Of a DNA stretch of 64,000 bases, positions 21,950-34,403 are shown in pieces. The notes beneath the pieces are model-generated. The model was not told where the DNA came from, did no database searches, and was given only the letters and a program-made list of their open reading frames with translations. Every line of letters starts with the position of its first letter. Within the stretch, counting starts at the first letter, position 1. The position numbers and the translations under genes are program-made. The stretch is from Buxus sempervirens (taxonomy: Eukaryota; Streptophyta; Magnoliopsida; Buxales; Buxaceae): assembly GCA_947561395.2 (NCBI GenBank), contig OX387186.1:5920835-5984834 (forward strand). Direction: 5' to 3'.

Positions 21950-22645
21950 GATGTCAAACGGGTCAGGCAGTTTATGTGCAATACGGCCCATAAGGTTTGG
22001 CAGGGCAATGGCCTGCTAAGGAACAGCACCGGCTGGCTGGCCGAGAGTGCCAACACGGCACGACCGGATTGGGCATAGTACGCACGCGTGTTACACCATT
22101 TCCTTTAGGCATTAAAAACTTGGTTTTTTATTTTTTTAATCTCTTCATTCAACCTCTCACTTTTCTACTTTATTAATTAAAAATTTTTTTGTATTAATTC
22201 CTCACACACACACATATACGTATATTAGGGGAGTTCACAGGCTATGTGCCAAAAAAGATAGTGTTTTGGGTATACAATGTTAGGTTGTTAGTAAGTCATA
22301 CACGTGGCATTAACAGATAAGTATAGGTATTAATTTGGAAAAAAAATGAAAGGCGATTTGGATACAAAATATCAGCAAGAAAGAGGGTCTTCGCTTTATA
22401 TAATAGTATAGATATATCTGCATCTCTCTCTTTCCACCCCTCTTATTTATAATATCACAATAAAAATTTTATTATCTATATTATTTTATTAAACTTATTT
22501 TAATATATAATTAAAAAATGGATCCTAGCATAGCCCAACCCGCTACGAGGTCCGGCCTGCAAAGACACAAGGCGTGGATTGTGCGGCCCTTTAGGGTTTA
22601 AGCACGGTTCGAACATGCACACCCCAACGGCCGTGCTAGCCCATT
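21950..22645. mobile_element. Candidate degraded hAT-type MITE
   Basis: The left end TAGGGATGTCAAACGGG and the following GGC-rich words (GGCCCATAAGG, GCACGGCC-type) are typical of hAT MITEs. The GC-rich right part (GCCCAACCCGC, GGCCGTGCTAGCCC) mirrors it, around an AT-rich core. No matching right terminal repeat or 8-bp duplication could be found. A Helitron-like piece (22225-22412) lies inside. Confidence 0.4.
22225..22412 (-). mobile_element. Helitron-like 5' end (minus), possible short element
   Basis: The minus strand begins TCTATACTATTATATAAAGC at 22412 after A, nearly identical to the 21022 terminus. A CTAA followed by T at 22228-22225 could be its 3' end, but the preceding stem (CACA/TGTG) is weak. 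The 5' end is credible; the 3' end is doubtful. Confidence 0.4.
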
Positions 22646-22742
22646 TTGTTTGGGAGATAAAAATCATTCAAATAAATTAAAAGAATTTTATAAGAACCAT
22701 ATATTGGGTCAGAATCTTCCATTTTTCTTTTTATATAACAGT

Positions 22743-22892
22743 ATACACAAAGGGTGGCACATGTAATAATGCACATATACTTGAACCCTCAATAGATGGC
22801 TACATAAGTTGTGTAGTTAATAAAAGGATATGAGTCCTTAAAAATTGTGAAGGAGCAAAAAATCTTTGGCCTTTACTTTATAATTGTATAGA
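22743..22892 (-). mobile_element. Second Helitron-like 5' terminus (minus)
   Basis: The minus strand reads TCTATACAATTATAAAGTAA at 22892, closely matching the plus-strand start at about 5396. Another related start (GTATACTGTTATATAAAAAG) lies at about 22752. No 3' hairpin plus CTRR was found, so this is a terminus-like fragment only. Confidence 0.35.
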
Positions 22893-23008
22893 CAATATTT
22901 TTTGTTTAGGAAATAATTAGAAGGGTTTTGTATTGCGTCAACTTAAAGTTCCATAAGCATTTCATGACTACTAAAATGTGAAAGATATGCAAGTCCTATA
23001 GTTATCAC

Positions 23009-23829
23009 TAGAGGTGTAAGTAGGGCTGGTTGGGTCGGGTTATGAGAGTTTAGGCTCAACCCAATTTAGGATTTACTAGCCCAAACTCGTCGTTGATCCG
23101 CCCTAATCCAAACTCACTAAACCCAAACATTATTGTATGAGTTCGGGCTGGGTTTGGGTTGGCCCAAACAAAATGTAAGATTTTGAATTTTTTTACAATT
23201 TTTGTTATAATTACAAAGTGTTGGAATATCATTCATTAATTCATCTATCAACATGCTTTTATGTTTGTTTGTTATAAATGCAAATATTACAAATTCCTCT
23301 TGATATGTCCCTTGAATTTGGGAAAAACACACTTAATTAATTTATTTCTTTAAAAATTTTAAAATATAATACTAGTTCACTATATTTGTGGTTTTGTACA
23401 ATCTTTCTTATAGAGTATGTGCTCCCAAATGTCACATTCATTGTAACATATATGTATATGTATGTGAGTATAAAATTATTTATTTCACAAAAATTCATGA
23501 ACTTATTATCACATGTTAATAATTTATGTTTAATAGTTGATTGCATAAATACAATGATAATATAAAAGGAAAAGAAAACAATGATACATATATATACAAA
23601 TAAATATTTACTTATATATATATTTGGTGGAGTTTTATACATATATCTATATGAGAGTGGGTACATAAAGTCAACATTAACTTTGGGCTTTTCGGGTCGT
23701 ATAGCTTGAATCCAAACTCACCTTCGGGCTCGAAATGAAACCCAAATCCAAACTCAATGCTCAATTCGGGCTCTTATTCGGGTTGGGTTGGGCGGGTTTT
23801 GGGCGGTCCAGGCTAGATTTACAACTCTA
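23009..23829. mobile_element. hAT-type MITE with 8-bp target duplication
   Basis: 821-bp element from TAGAGGTGTAAGTAG to GATTTACAACTCTA. It is flanked by a perfect GTTATCAC duplication (23001-23008 and 23830-23837). Subterminal regions carry GGGTT/AACCC and GGGCT words; the core is strongly AT-rich (ATATATGTATATG-type). There is no coding capacity. Confidence 0.92.
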
Positions 23830-23837
23830 GTTATCAC

Positions 23838-26800
23838 ACTCCCCTTGAGGGAAGGCGTAGGTAAGAAGTATGTAGTGTATATATGCATCCAAGCCTACCA
23901 TTTAGATGTTTAAAAATAGTTTTAACACAAATAAGTTCATTCTCAAGAAAGTCACTTTCATATATCTTCAAGATGGTGCAAGGGACAAAGAGGAGCAGAG
24001 ATCTTGAAGAGAGGGTGCCCCTAGGCTGGTAGTGAAGTCTTTGTGCTTGTCAAAGACAAGACCAGAGTTTCACTTCGGCCCTTATCAAAGGAGCGTATTG
24101 CTTGACAACCTCATCTCCAGCTGAAGACATTGCGATTCTTTTGATGCCACGCGCTTTTCTACCTAACAAAAGGAGTACTAATCAAATACGCACTTCCTCC
24201 TAACAAAGGACTTCCTCCATATAACGTAGTCAATTGGAACAGACGTGATTTATATTAGTCTTTTGTTTTTAGTTGAAATTATGTGCATCCCCTTTAAAAG
24301 ATAGTCTTTATCTTAATAAGACAACATAATCTAAGTTGTTAGATGACAAAATCACAGAGATTCTGCCATGGCCCTGACCCAATCTGGTGATGGGAGAGTG
24401 TCTCCACTGTCAACCAAGTCCCAATGGAAGAAAATTTGCAGAGACTGACATAATTGCAAATCAAAATCGTGTGATCTTTATGGAAGTTTGATGACAAATT
24501 TTCTCACAGGCAGGAGCACGTGCGGCATACGTTGCAAAACCGTGGGTTTCTCGGTTGGAAGTGAAGTGTGACACGTGTATAAGGACAAATGAGCATTCAA
24601 GACCAATTTGTGTCAGGAGACGAGGGTTTTAAAGGGAAAAGCGTACGAGAAGACAAGGCAACCCAACCGTAAACTACATTCAACCTTAATTCCTCACCTA
24701 AGTTAACTTTTAAAAGTTGATTTAACTTTTGAGAATTACTTTTTAATTTTTTCAAAATATAATCCTCACCTTTCAAAATAAAAAGGCAAGGGTGACCTTT
24801 CAACAGTGATTAATTATGGATTTTAATCATATCTAAGTTTCAAAAGTTATGATTTAGAAATATTCGGTTTTTAAATAAACCTAGCTTTTTGATGAGTTAT
24901 TTTTTAACTTTAAATCCTAACTTGCCAAGGGTAGGAAGTTAGGTTTCCATTATATTTACAACCTCTAAATCCAAGCCTTTGAAAAATTAAAAATAATTTT
25001 CAAAAGTTAAACCAAACTACCTCTAAATCATAATAAATTTAGGTTTCTCAATCTTAACCGAGCTTAATGGATTTGAATCACATCTAAGTTTGATATTTTT
25101 TTATGTACTCACTCCTGCACCTAACTTCTATGTTTTTATCGTCATCGATGGCCATCATCTTAAAAGGAAAAATGAGAATTCTTATGAACCCATCATAAAT
25201 TGATGAATGACCATTCAGTTTCTTCCATCTTGGAATTCATTGATGAATGTTTTATCCCTTATATGTTTACATTCATTTCAAATTTTTATATTCTCTTGTC
25301 CTTGGATTTCTTATCATTATAACCCATACACTACATATAAATGGATTCCTTAAGGAGAAACAAATATACAAGAAGTGAGAAAGAGAGAGAACACATGAAA
25401 GGATTAGAAAAACCACATCCTTCCATTTTGCTTTTGTTTTTTTTTTTTGTTTGGTGGGGGGTGGGGAAGAGTTTTGGTTTGAGAAAAAAATGTATTGCCT
25501 TCTACAATTGAAGGTTGTTTTGAATGGTACAAGTCAGGTTTTTGTCCTCAGAACTGTTTTATCAAGAGTTCTTGTGCTAATTATGCCTCATGTAAACCTC
25601 AACCAAGCTCTTTTGATATCCTGTGCTCTTAAAGTTAGAAATTGTTTCCTGCCCAACAAAATTAGCAAACATTAGTCAATAAAATCGCAGCACTGGTTTG
25701 TAGACCATCATATTTATACAAACACCAAACGTGAGGCGCAATTGCAGAACCTAAAAGCATTCACAAAAGCCACCAGGGCTTGAAACTTACGTTTGCCTGC
25801 CAGATAACATCCATTTCGAGTGGTCAATGTCATGGGCACGATCCCTGTGCCTACTGGAACAATTTGCAACACCGTCTTTACGCAATTTTAGGCATCTCCA
25901 ACCTTAAATCCTCTTGAAAATTGTCCAAGAATATATACAGCAACTGTTCCATAAACATTTCGCATGTCAGTTAATGGCAGTGTTCAACATGCACTCACAT
26001 GCTCATTGACTACCCCAAAACACTGCCCATTAAAGTAAAAAAGTCCTAAAAATTTGGACAGAACCTAAAAGCCACATGAATGCATTAATCAGAAACTACC
26101 AAAGACAGCTGGGACCTATCCGGGTGACAGAATCTACAAAATCAGATCTTCTTGAGCACTGACAGAGACACAAATTGCAAAACAGGAAGAGTTTTCTTAA
26201 TTAGTGGTGGAAGGGGACTCCCCTACTGTAATCCAATGGCTGAGAAGTTGAAATTGTAGTTCATGGAAATTGCAAAATGATTACAGGATAGCCAAGTTTC
26301 TTATCCAACGGTTGAACGTTCCATAGCCAAGTTTTCTGAACTAGAAACGGAAGGGGATTAACCACGACCCCCACCCCCCAATGGTTTCTGTTGATAGCTT
26401 AGCAGGTGCTGCCCTTGGTCAAGTACAGAAGTTACAATATCATATTTGAGTTACTTTTTATTGCTGGACTTTTAAGTGAAAGGCATTTTGCCTTTTCTTT
26501 CTGTAATTTTCGGATCTTCAAATACAAGCTTCATCAATTATTGAAAAAAATATTGTGCACAATCAATTTCAATATTTTTGATCCATTGTTCATACAGAAT
26601 CTGATATTGATAGTGACATTGTTTATTGAGAAAGAACTGGATGACTAAGGGGTACTTCTTTCATAGCTTTCATACTAATCAAGATAAATATAAATACTTG
26701 AGTATTTAAATTAACTTGTAACATCAGTCAAAATGTTTTCCAATACTGGATGTTTTAACCTCAACTACCGCCTGTCCAAGAATGTTGTCCTGGTCTTGCA

Positions 26801-27949
26801 GAAAGCCATTTACTGAAAAATTTCTGAATCCACGTATAAAAGCAGAAATGCAGCCAAAGGACACTGTAAAAACTTGTTCTGTGTTCTGTGTCAAAAGTAC
26901 CAAGTCCTAAGAATGAAAAAGAACAATATTAACCCAAAAAAAAAAAAAAAAAGATGAGGCTGATCAAAAGGCCTAAGTGCATGATCCTGTGCACAACTGA
27001 ATTTTAAATCACGCTAGGTTTTCCATTCACCAGATCTGTTTGAACCTGACAGAGCTTCTTCTAGTCTTGTATTAAGCCAGAACTGGGAGCTTTTTGAGCA
27101 AAATATTCACAGAAGAAGATATGAATGTGAATCAGATTTAATAAATATCAGCAAGCTTACCTCACATGCTTCTCACGTCAACCCTTCATTATAGTTCTGC
27201 AAAGAGTTAGCAGTTCCCAGCAAAGAGTACATATTGGCTCTACAGCTCTTCAAAAACAATACAAATTAAAAAGTATTAAGCCACAAAGCTAGATGATTTA
27301 CAATTGTAAACAAGCAGGGTAAAAACTGCACATTCCATAACCAATCTCCATAATATCTTGCAAATGATCTCAACGCAATTGCTTATAGAATTCAGTAGTT
27401 TCAGAATAGCTCAATGAGTTGATTGAGAAACTTTTGCAGCATTCCTTAAAAAATCATTAGCAGCCCGAAGTTCACTGGAGGGCCATGCAGGAGCGGGCAA
27501 ACATGCAAAAATATAACAAAACAATTTTAACAACCGTTTTGGCCTTGTGCTGGAAAATTCCATTGAAGAAAATATTTATGGAGAGAGCTGGTTTTGGAGA
27601 GAAGTGAGAAAGGGCCCGATAAGGTGTTTTCTAGAAGCAACATATTGCAACGATCACCAAACAAGGCAGGTTGGGGTACAGAAGCCAATCAAAGAAATAA
27701 AGATTCATCCCAATGCTAGAAACATGGGCCCTTCAATAGAACTGAGGTGTGAATTGGTGGATGGGACATAAATAAGTGTTAGCATAATGAGCTTACAGTG
27801 ATACTAAGAAGTATGGAATAAAACTTGAACAATTGCAGATACAATTAAGGAAGTGAAATAATAAAATTCAAGTACTAATAATATCTAATAAAAATATAAA
27901 AAGGATAACATTAGTAGGCGTTAAAGATAATTAAAAGTAGTACCTTCAG
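23838..27949. other. Gene-poor intergenic DNA
   Basis: About 4.1 kb with no recognisable protein. The longest open frames (for example 25451-25675 and 27547-27771) match nothing I know. A possible splice donor context (GAGGTAAGC on the minus strand at about 27155) and A-runs at about 26937 hint at old non-coding transcription units, but this cannot be supported further. No tRNA, rRNA or repeat with borders was seen. Confidence 0.4.
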
Positions 27950-28340
27950 GAAGGAATGTGAAAGCTAGATTTATGAAATCCTTTATGAACAGAGTACATT
28001 ATTCAAGGATACTTTAATGGTGATGTTGGAGAATATGGTAAAAACAAATGCGATGCAGGGTTTTAAGATAGAAATAATATAGAATAGACAGTGAACTTGT
28101 CACTCCAAAAAATAGAGGCATGTCATTGAATAGACTAAACTAGAGCATAACATACAAAGATAGTAAGGTTATTCTATGATAGAGTTTTGTAACAATGGTG
28201 GTCATAGATTTAGCATTGAGAAATGGGCTTGACGAGATAAAACATCCAAGAATAACAACCTAAAAAGATGGAAAAATGGCTGCATATATAAAAGCACCAA
28301 AAAGAAGAAATATGGATATAAAACTAAGATAATATAACTA
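27950..28340 (+). pseudogene. Possible RTE-type LINE endonuclease remnant
   Basis: In a mix of frames the DNA suggests GYFNGDVGEYG, DAGF-DRNN, ITYKDSKVI and FVTMVVIDLALRN. These recall the GDFNGHVG, GGFGFGERN and CKVIPGE-HRLLV-D motifs of RTE-type LINE endonucleases. There are many stops. It is a weak but ordered match; chance similarity cannot be ruled out. Confidence 0.35.
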
Positions 28341-29282
28341 TTAAATGCTTCGCCAAATGTTACTTGCAAACAATATTTACTTAAAATTAAAAGCACAATA
28401 ATAAACCCAAAAAAAATGGGGACAGATTTTTGGAAATATTAATGAAATGAAGAAGAGAAAAGGTTAATATTATTAAGAGTAGAGATCATCCTTTAAGACT
28501 TCGCAAGGAACCATAGTATTAAATATCGTTTCGCAATACAGGTCGTAGCGACTTGTATCGAGTAGGTATCAACAGTCGATACATAACACTGTATTGATTG
28601 TATCGCTCAATACAGTCGCTGAAAAGGGAAAGAAGCATTAAAAAACGCAAAAACAGCACCTTATGAGATCCTCCATTGCTCTTTACTGAGAAACCTATTC
28701 CAAAATCTGTCAAACCCCATTGTTTTCAACCTATTTTCAACCTAATTAGTACCATAATTTCTTCAAAACAACTTCGAAGATTGAATCAAGCAACGAAAAT
28801 CAAAATCGTCTACAGTTTTGAAAGGTATTTTAGATTTTCAATTTTTTTCAATCTAAATCATTATTTTTTCATATTTAAGCATGGTTTGACAATGTTTTGT
28901 ATGAATCTATCAATTTCAAGTGAAATCCATAAATCAAAATAGCGTTTTTGAGTAAAAAATAAAATTTTTTCTGCAATATGAAAAAAAGTGACGAAAATCC
29001 CTATTTTTTTTTTGAAAAAAAATTATATAAACCTTAACGGTTTGTCTTCAATTTTTTATATGAGATGCACATGGGGCTGACCTATCATCCCTAAGATTCT
29101 TGCATTTTTTTTATCAATAAAATTATTTTTAATAATTGTTTTTGCTGAATATTAATTAAAAATATAGGAAAACAATATTAAATTTTTATTAAATTTGATG
29201 TTTTGGTTCCACTTTTTTTCCTAAGAGAGGTTGGTGATGCCATTTACATGCTTGTTGATATATTTTCAATTATTTTGTAGAT

Positions 29283-32200
29283 ATGGCACCTAAAACGCAA
29301 CAACGGAAATGACAAGATGTCGGTTAGCAACACGGAGAGATGATTGTAGGAAATAGATTGCATACAAGATGCAAATATTGTCAGAAGGAGCTTAGAGGGG
29401 GTGGAGTTACTAGATTGAAGCATCATCTTGTTGGTGGGAATCCGAATGTAGAGAAGTGCTATAACTGTTCTGTAGAAGTTTCCAGGGCTATGAGTAAGCA
29501 TCTTAGAACTGCAAGGAAGGAGGAGGACATTACCATAGAGAGGGATGCTTTGAGAGATAGGTTAGCTGGGAGGGCAGTACGGATGGATAGGGGAAAGGGC
29601 ATCTGTGTGGATGATGATGATGATCGAGAAGATGTTATGACACGAGAGGAAAGAGAACATGTTGATGAAGCAATGAGAAGATCAATTGCAGACATTCATT
29701 ACAGAGAACAAGGAGGAAGAAGAAGTGTAAATTCTGTAGATATTGGTTGCACACCAGGTAGAGCTAGTTTTGGGGGGCGTCGTCATGGAGGTAGTTTGAT
29801 GCACAGTACAAGTGTCAGAGAAGCTTTTGACAAAATGGTTGGAGGCCAAAACAACCAAGAAAGAAGTCAAGGGGATCTACTATAGAGGAGATGAATCTTT
29901 CAATTTATTGAAATAGAGATGCGAAGTAAAGTAAGTTGAAGGATGCTTGGCATCCAGGAAAATGGGCGAAGAATGTAAAGCAAGCCATTGGTAGGTGGTT
30001 TATTTACAGCAATATCCCACCAAATGCTGCAAATAACCCCTACTATCAAACGATGGTTGATGAGATCGCTAGGGCTAGACTAGGGATTAAAGGTCCCACT
30101 CCATATGAGATCACAAGCCCTATACTGGATGTAGAAGTGGATGAGATACAGACTTACATAAAGTCATTTATGAAGAAATGGGATACTTATGGTGTAACCT
30201 TGATGTGTGATGGTTGGACTGGACCTATCAGACTATCAATCATTAACTTTTTGGTCTATTGTGATGGAAGAGCAATATTTCCCATGTCAGTTAATGCTTT
30301 TGACAAAATCAAGGACCATCAGTATTTGTTCAAATTTATGGACGATGTTGTAGAGGAGATTGGTGAGAAATACATTGTGCAGATTGTTACTGACAACCAA
30401 TCTTCATACAAGAAAGCAAGAGAGTTGTTGATGGAGAAAAGGAAACATCTGTACTCCACCCCGTGTGCGGCACATTGTATTGATCATATGTTCGATGATT
30501 TTGGTGAGAAAAAGATGGTGAAATGTGTGATTGAAAAAAGGTGATTGACAAACTTAATTTACAATCACAACTGGATACTTAGTCTCATGAGAGAACACAC
30601 CAAAGGGGAGCTGCTTAAGCCTGGCTTTACAAGATTTGCCACATATTTCATTGCAATTAATAGTATTATGTCTGAGAAGGCTGAATTGAGAAGACTGTTA
30701 AGTGGCAAGAATGTCGACTTAGACGAGATGTTATTGGAAAAAAGGTTAAGGATATTGTTCCAAGTAACAATTTTTGGAAGAATGGACGATTGGTAGCTAA
30801 AATACATGATCCTCTTGTGAAGGTGTTGAGAGTTATGGATGGAAAAAACCAAACCACAATAAGTTATCTGTATGAAGCTATTAGAAGGTCTAAGCTTGCT
30901 ATTGCTGAAGCTGCTCCTCATCATCACGAGATGTATTGTGCAATTATTGATAAAAAATGTCAGAAGCAGCTCATTCAAGACATGCACTGTGCAGGTAATA
31001 AACGTAAATTTGTTGTCAATTGTCTACTTCCTATCTTGATTAAGTTACTAATTTTTTTTATTGAATCAACATTTTACCTCCATCCGGCGTATCATTACAC
31101 TGAAAATCTTGGAATTGATATGGAATTAATAAATTCATTCAGAAGGGTGATGTTGAGATTGGAAAGGGATCCAGAGCGTGCCGATACAGCACTTAGTGAG
31201 GTGATTTAGGAATTAGGAATTTTAAAAATTATTTACTTATTATTTTTTGTAATGGACAATCACTAACAATGTTTTTTTTCAATAGGAGAAAATATTTAGA
31301 GATGCTGTTTATGGCTTTGGAGATTCAGCTTCTATTAGGGCACGGACTACATGTGAGCCAGGTAATAGAAATTAAACAATGAAAGTACTTATTTTCATTG
31401 TTCAAGTAAATTGTATACTTTGCATGTGGGAGGGATACATTTTTCTTTTTTTTTTTGTGTTATTTCTGCAGCTGAGTGGTGGTTCTTGTATGGAACCGAT
31501 GCACCCAATTTGAGAAGAATTGCATTAAGACTTTTATCACAGACAGCTTCATCCAATGGATGTGAAAGAAACTGGAACACTTTTTCTCTCATCCACATTA
31601 AAGTGCAGAACCGTTTGAGTTATGCAAAGTTGAAGTTGGTTTTTGTGCACTGCAACATGAGGCTAAAGATACGACATCTTTAAAAGCAAAGCAAAAGGAG
31701 AGAGGGCAAGTTTAGGCCGATTGATCTTGCACACATATTTGATTTTGATGAAGATGAGCTTCTCACGGAGTGGTTGGATAATCCAGATGAGGTAATGCTT
31801 GATGAATTAGATGATGAGGGGAGGCCTACCAGACCAAGTAGCTATATGGCAAACTTGGTCAACAGATTTAGTGATGATGAGGGAGGAGGAAATACTAAAG
31901 TTGCAGAGAGCAGTCGAGCTGGGGTGAGCAGCAGTAGTACTGAAGTGGGTCGTGATCCTCCTAATGATGGTGACGAGGATGACGACGACGACGGTGATGG
32001 AGATGATAACGATAATCATGTTGGACGTCATAAGAGTCCTTCATCTCCACTAGGTCCACCACAGGGTGGTACTGGTAGTGGCTATGGTGGTGGTATTCAC
32101 ATTACAAAGGAAGCTGAGGAGCAGGAGCAGCAGTATGATCATGGTAGTGGCCATGGGGGACATCCTCCTTCCGTTCATAATCTTTACCATCGGAGACGAC

Positions 32201-33960
32201 ATGAGGGCCATCCAGCACCAGGATCAAGACACGATGATGTGATGAGGCCACATGGACATGGTTTAGATGCCATTACACAAGGAATAGACTTGATTAATGT
32301 TGGTCTTTCAAGCATATTTGGAGGTGGACCACATTCAGGGTCGAGGTCATCATCTTTTGGGTACGATCAAGAGAGGTTGTCTTCTTCATATGATTATGGT
32401 TATAGCCAGGGGGATCATCTTATCAGCCTAGTTATGGATATGGTTATTAGAGCCGGCAAAAAGCGAACCGGCCCGACGGGTCAACCCGATTATAAATGGG
32501 TTGGGTTGACCCGTTTATTAATTGGGTCGGGGTTTTCTCAACCCGCCTGTAATCGGGTCAACCCGATTATAACTCGTCCACCCGACGGGTTACCCGATTA
32601 ATCAATAGGATGCAAGACTCGTTTAAAACCTTAAGGTAAACTTGTAATTAGACTATTTTTTCAAGGCCTGTATAAATAAAGGAACCCTCGAGTTGCGAAC
32701 TCTTTTGTCTTCTTCTTGGCCTTGTAACATAAAAAGTAAATACCCGTTGAGGGCGTGTTTTGAGAGGGTTGAGGCGACGGGTGTGAGGCTCGAGGTGTAA
32801 TGCGACCGTCTTCTTCCCCAGCACGAAATCTGCAAGAGCTATCAGCTATGGTGGTGATCGTTCCTAGCACCTTGTTCTCCTAGCATGCGTTTTCTGAACT
32901 TCTCAGCGTTCTAGTGCCTTCGTCATCCTCCATCACTCCGCTCTTGTCTTCCTCCATCAGTCCTGCTTTATCTTCTTCTTGGATCGTCCTTCTCTTGTTT
33001 GCAGTTCTCTTTCTTAATATATCATCGATTGCAGCAGCTTTGATTGGTTCTCTGGGAAGAATTATTGAGACCCAAGTCTGTCTTCTTTGCGCAGAAAGAG
33101 GATATTAATGTTGTTTGCTTGATATCCAAGTGTTTCGGAAACCGCGCTTCTTGTTCTGTTATAGGTGAGTACTGTTTGTGATTTGGTTTTCTGGGATCTC
33201 GTCCTAGTGCGATGGCTGATCGGTGAAGATGTCGCGGTGCGAGTTCTTGTCATAAAGGCTCAAAATCGAAAAATGGGAGACCTACTGATATGTGTTCGTT
33301 TCCCTTTTCAATTGCTGTGTATCTCCTAAACAATATGAGTTTGTGAAGTTGTTGATTGATGGATTTTCTCAATGGGTTTTTGGCCGTAACAACTAGGATT
33401 CGTAAATTGATTGATGGGTTTTTACCCGATTATAACCCGTCCAAACGAGATCCTTCTCCGCCGTCTTGATTCGAAGTTTCAAACTAGAACAACCTCAGCT
33501 AGCATAGTAGCATTCTAGTCATATTATTTAAAAAAAATAATTATAATAAAATAATCGGGTTGGACGGGTTCAACCCGTTTATTGGCGGGTTGGGTTCGGT
33601 TTGGGGTTTTCCTAACCCGCCATTAATCGGGTTCAACCCGACCCAACCCGATTAACCTCAACCCGATTACAACTCGACCCGTTTCCAGCTCTAATGGTTA
33701 TGAGCATACAGGCTACGGGCATGGCCATGAAGGATCATTATCTTATGTGCAGTAGATGGATCAGTATGGTCACTATGTTGGGGATTACCATGGGCCTACT
33801 TCAGCACAGTATGAACAATCTAGAAGGGAGTATTAGGCATGGTATCGAAATTATATGAATTGGGCTTCTTATTGTCAGCATGTTTAGCGCATGCATAATG
33901 TGCCATTGGCAAATTATGAAGAAGCTGAAGATAAACCTGCACATCACTCCTTCTGGCATT
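29283..33960 (+). pseudogene. hAT transposase (BED finger, DUF659, dimerisation domain), broken
   Basis: Starts at ATG 29283 (MAPKTQQRK) but meets TGA nine codons later. The BED-type finger follows (RCKYCQKELRGGGVTRLKHH), then an acidic/basic linker, the DUF659 region (AIGRWFIYSNIPPNAANNPY, TLMCDGWTG, VQIVTDNQSSYKKA, CAAHCIDHM) and a frameshift at about 30540. Next come pieces with REHTKGELLKPGFTRFATYF and AAPHHHEMYCAIID, and the C-terminal hAT dimerisation domain (AEWWFLYGTDAPNLRRIALR, ASSNGCERNWNTFSLIH). Apparent introns at about 31210-31286 and 31360-31470 keep frame. An Asp/Gly/His-rich tail (from 31774) is cut by the nested element; its continuation GYEHTGYGHGHEGS is at 33700-33760. Catalytic acidic residues are partly visible, but the gene is dead. 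Confidence 0.88.
32448..33693. mobile_element. Nested 1.25-kb non-autonomous hAT element with non-repetitive core
   Basis: 1,246 bp from TAGAGCCGGCAAA to TTTCCAGCTCTA, flanked by a perfect ATGGTTAT duplication (32440-32447 and 33694-33701). It is inserted in the tail of the hAT transposase. Both ends carry dense CAACCCG/CGGGTT words, as in 20551-20915. The middle (about 32605-33415) is not repetitive. It has a TATA-like GTATAAATAAAGG, a pyrimidine-rich stretch and a splice-donor-like GGTGAGT at about 33163, which looks like a captured promoter and leader. Confidence 0.92.
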
Positions 33961-34403
33961 GAAGATGGGGACCATGAGGTAGCTTTGTATGTTTGGATTT
34001 TGAAACCACCTATTTGTATGTAATGAATTATGGAAAATGTTGTGTTATGATAGTAATTTATTGTTGATTTTGATGTTTTAAGTGTTAATAACTTAGTGTG
34101 TTACTTATATTACTTGAATGAATTTTCTAACCTTATTTATTGGTTTATTTAACCTTTTATAGCTTTTATTATAATTTTCATTCACTTTCGAGTAGCCTAT
34201 TTGCTTCTATAATGCATAGATACTCTTTTTATAGCCCTATAATAATAAAAACATATTTATTTAACATATTTTTAACTTATCTTTCTATCTAGATAGGTTT
34301 TGTTCTATGTATCCACCATTTTAGTGTGTATCCTCGATACGTTTCCATTTTTAGATCGTCCGATATGGCACGTCGATACGATACTTTGAACCATACAAGG
34401 AAC

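Larger units (their letters stand above)
28512..34395 (+). mobile_element. Complete hAT transposon (decayed, with nested insertion)
   Basis: 5,884-bp element bounded by a perfect 8-bp duplication CAAGGAAC (28504-28511 and 34396-34403). Ends are imperfect inverted repeats: left CATAGTATTAAATATCG, right (reverse complement) TATGGTTCAAAGTATCG, 11 of 17 matching. Subterminal DNA at both ends is rich in CGATAC/GTATCG words, probable transposase-binding repeats. It encodes a degenerate hAT transposase and carries a second element (32448-33693), so its original length was about 4.6 kb. Confidence 0.9.

Noticed and set aside
25451-25675. Open frame of 74 codons after a T-run
   Set aside because: No known domain, no splice context, AT-rich surroundings.
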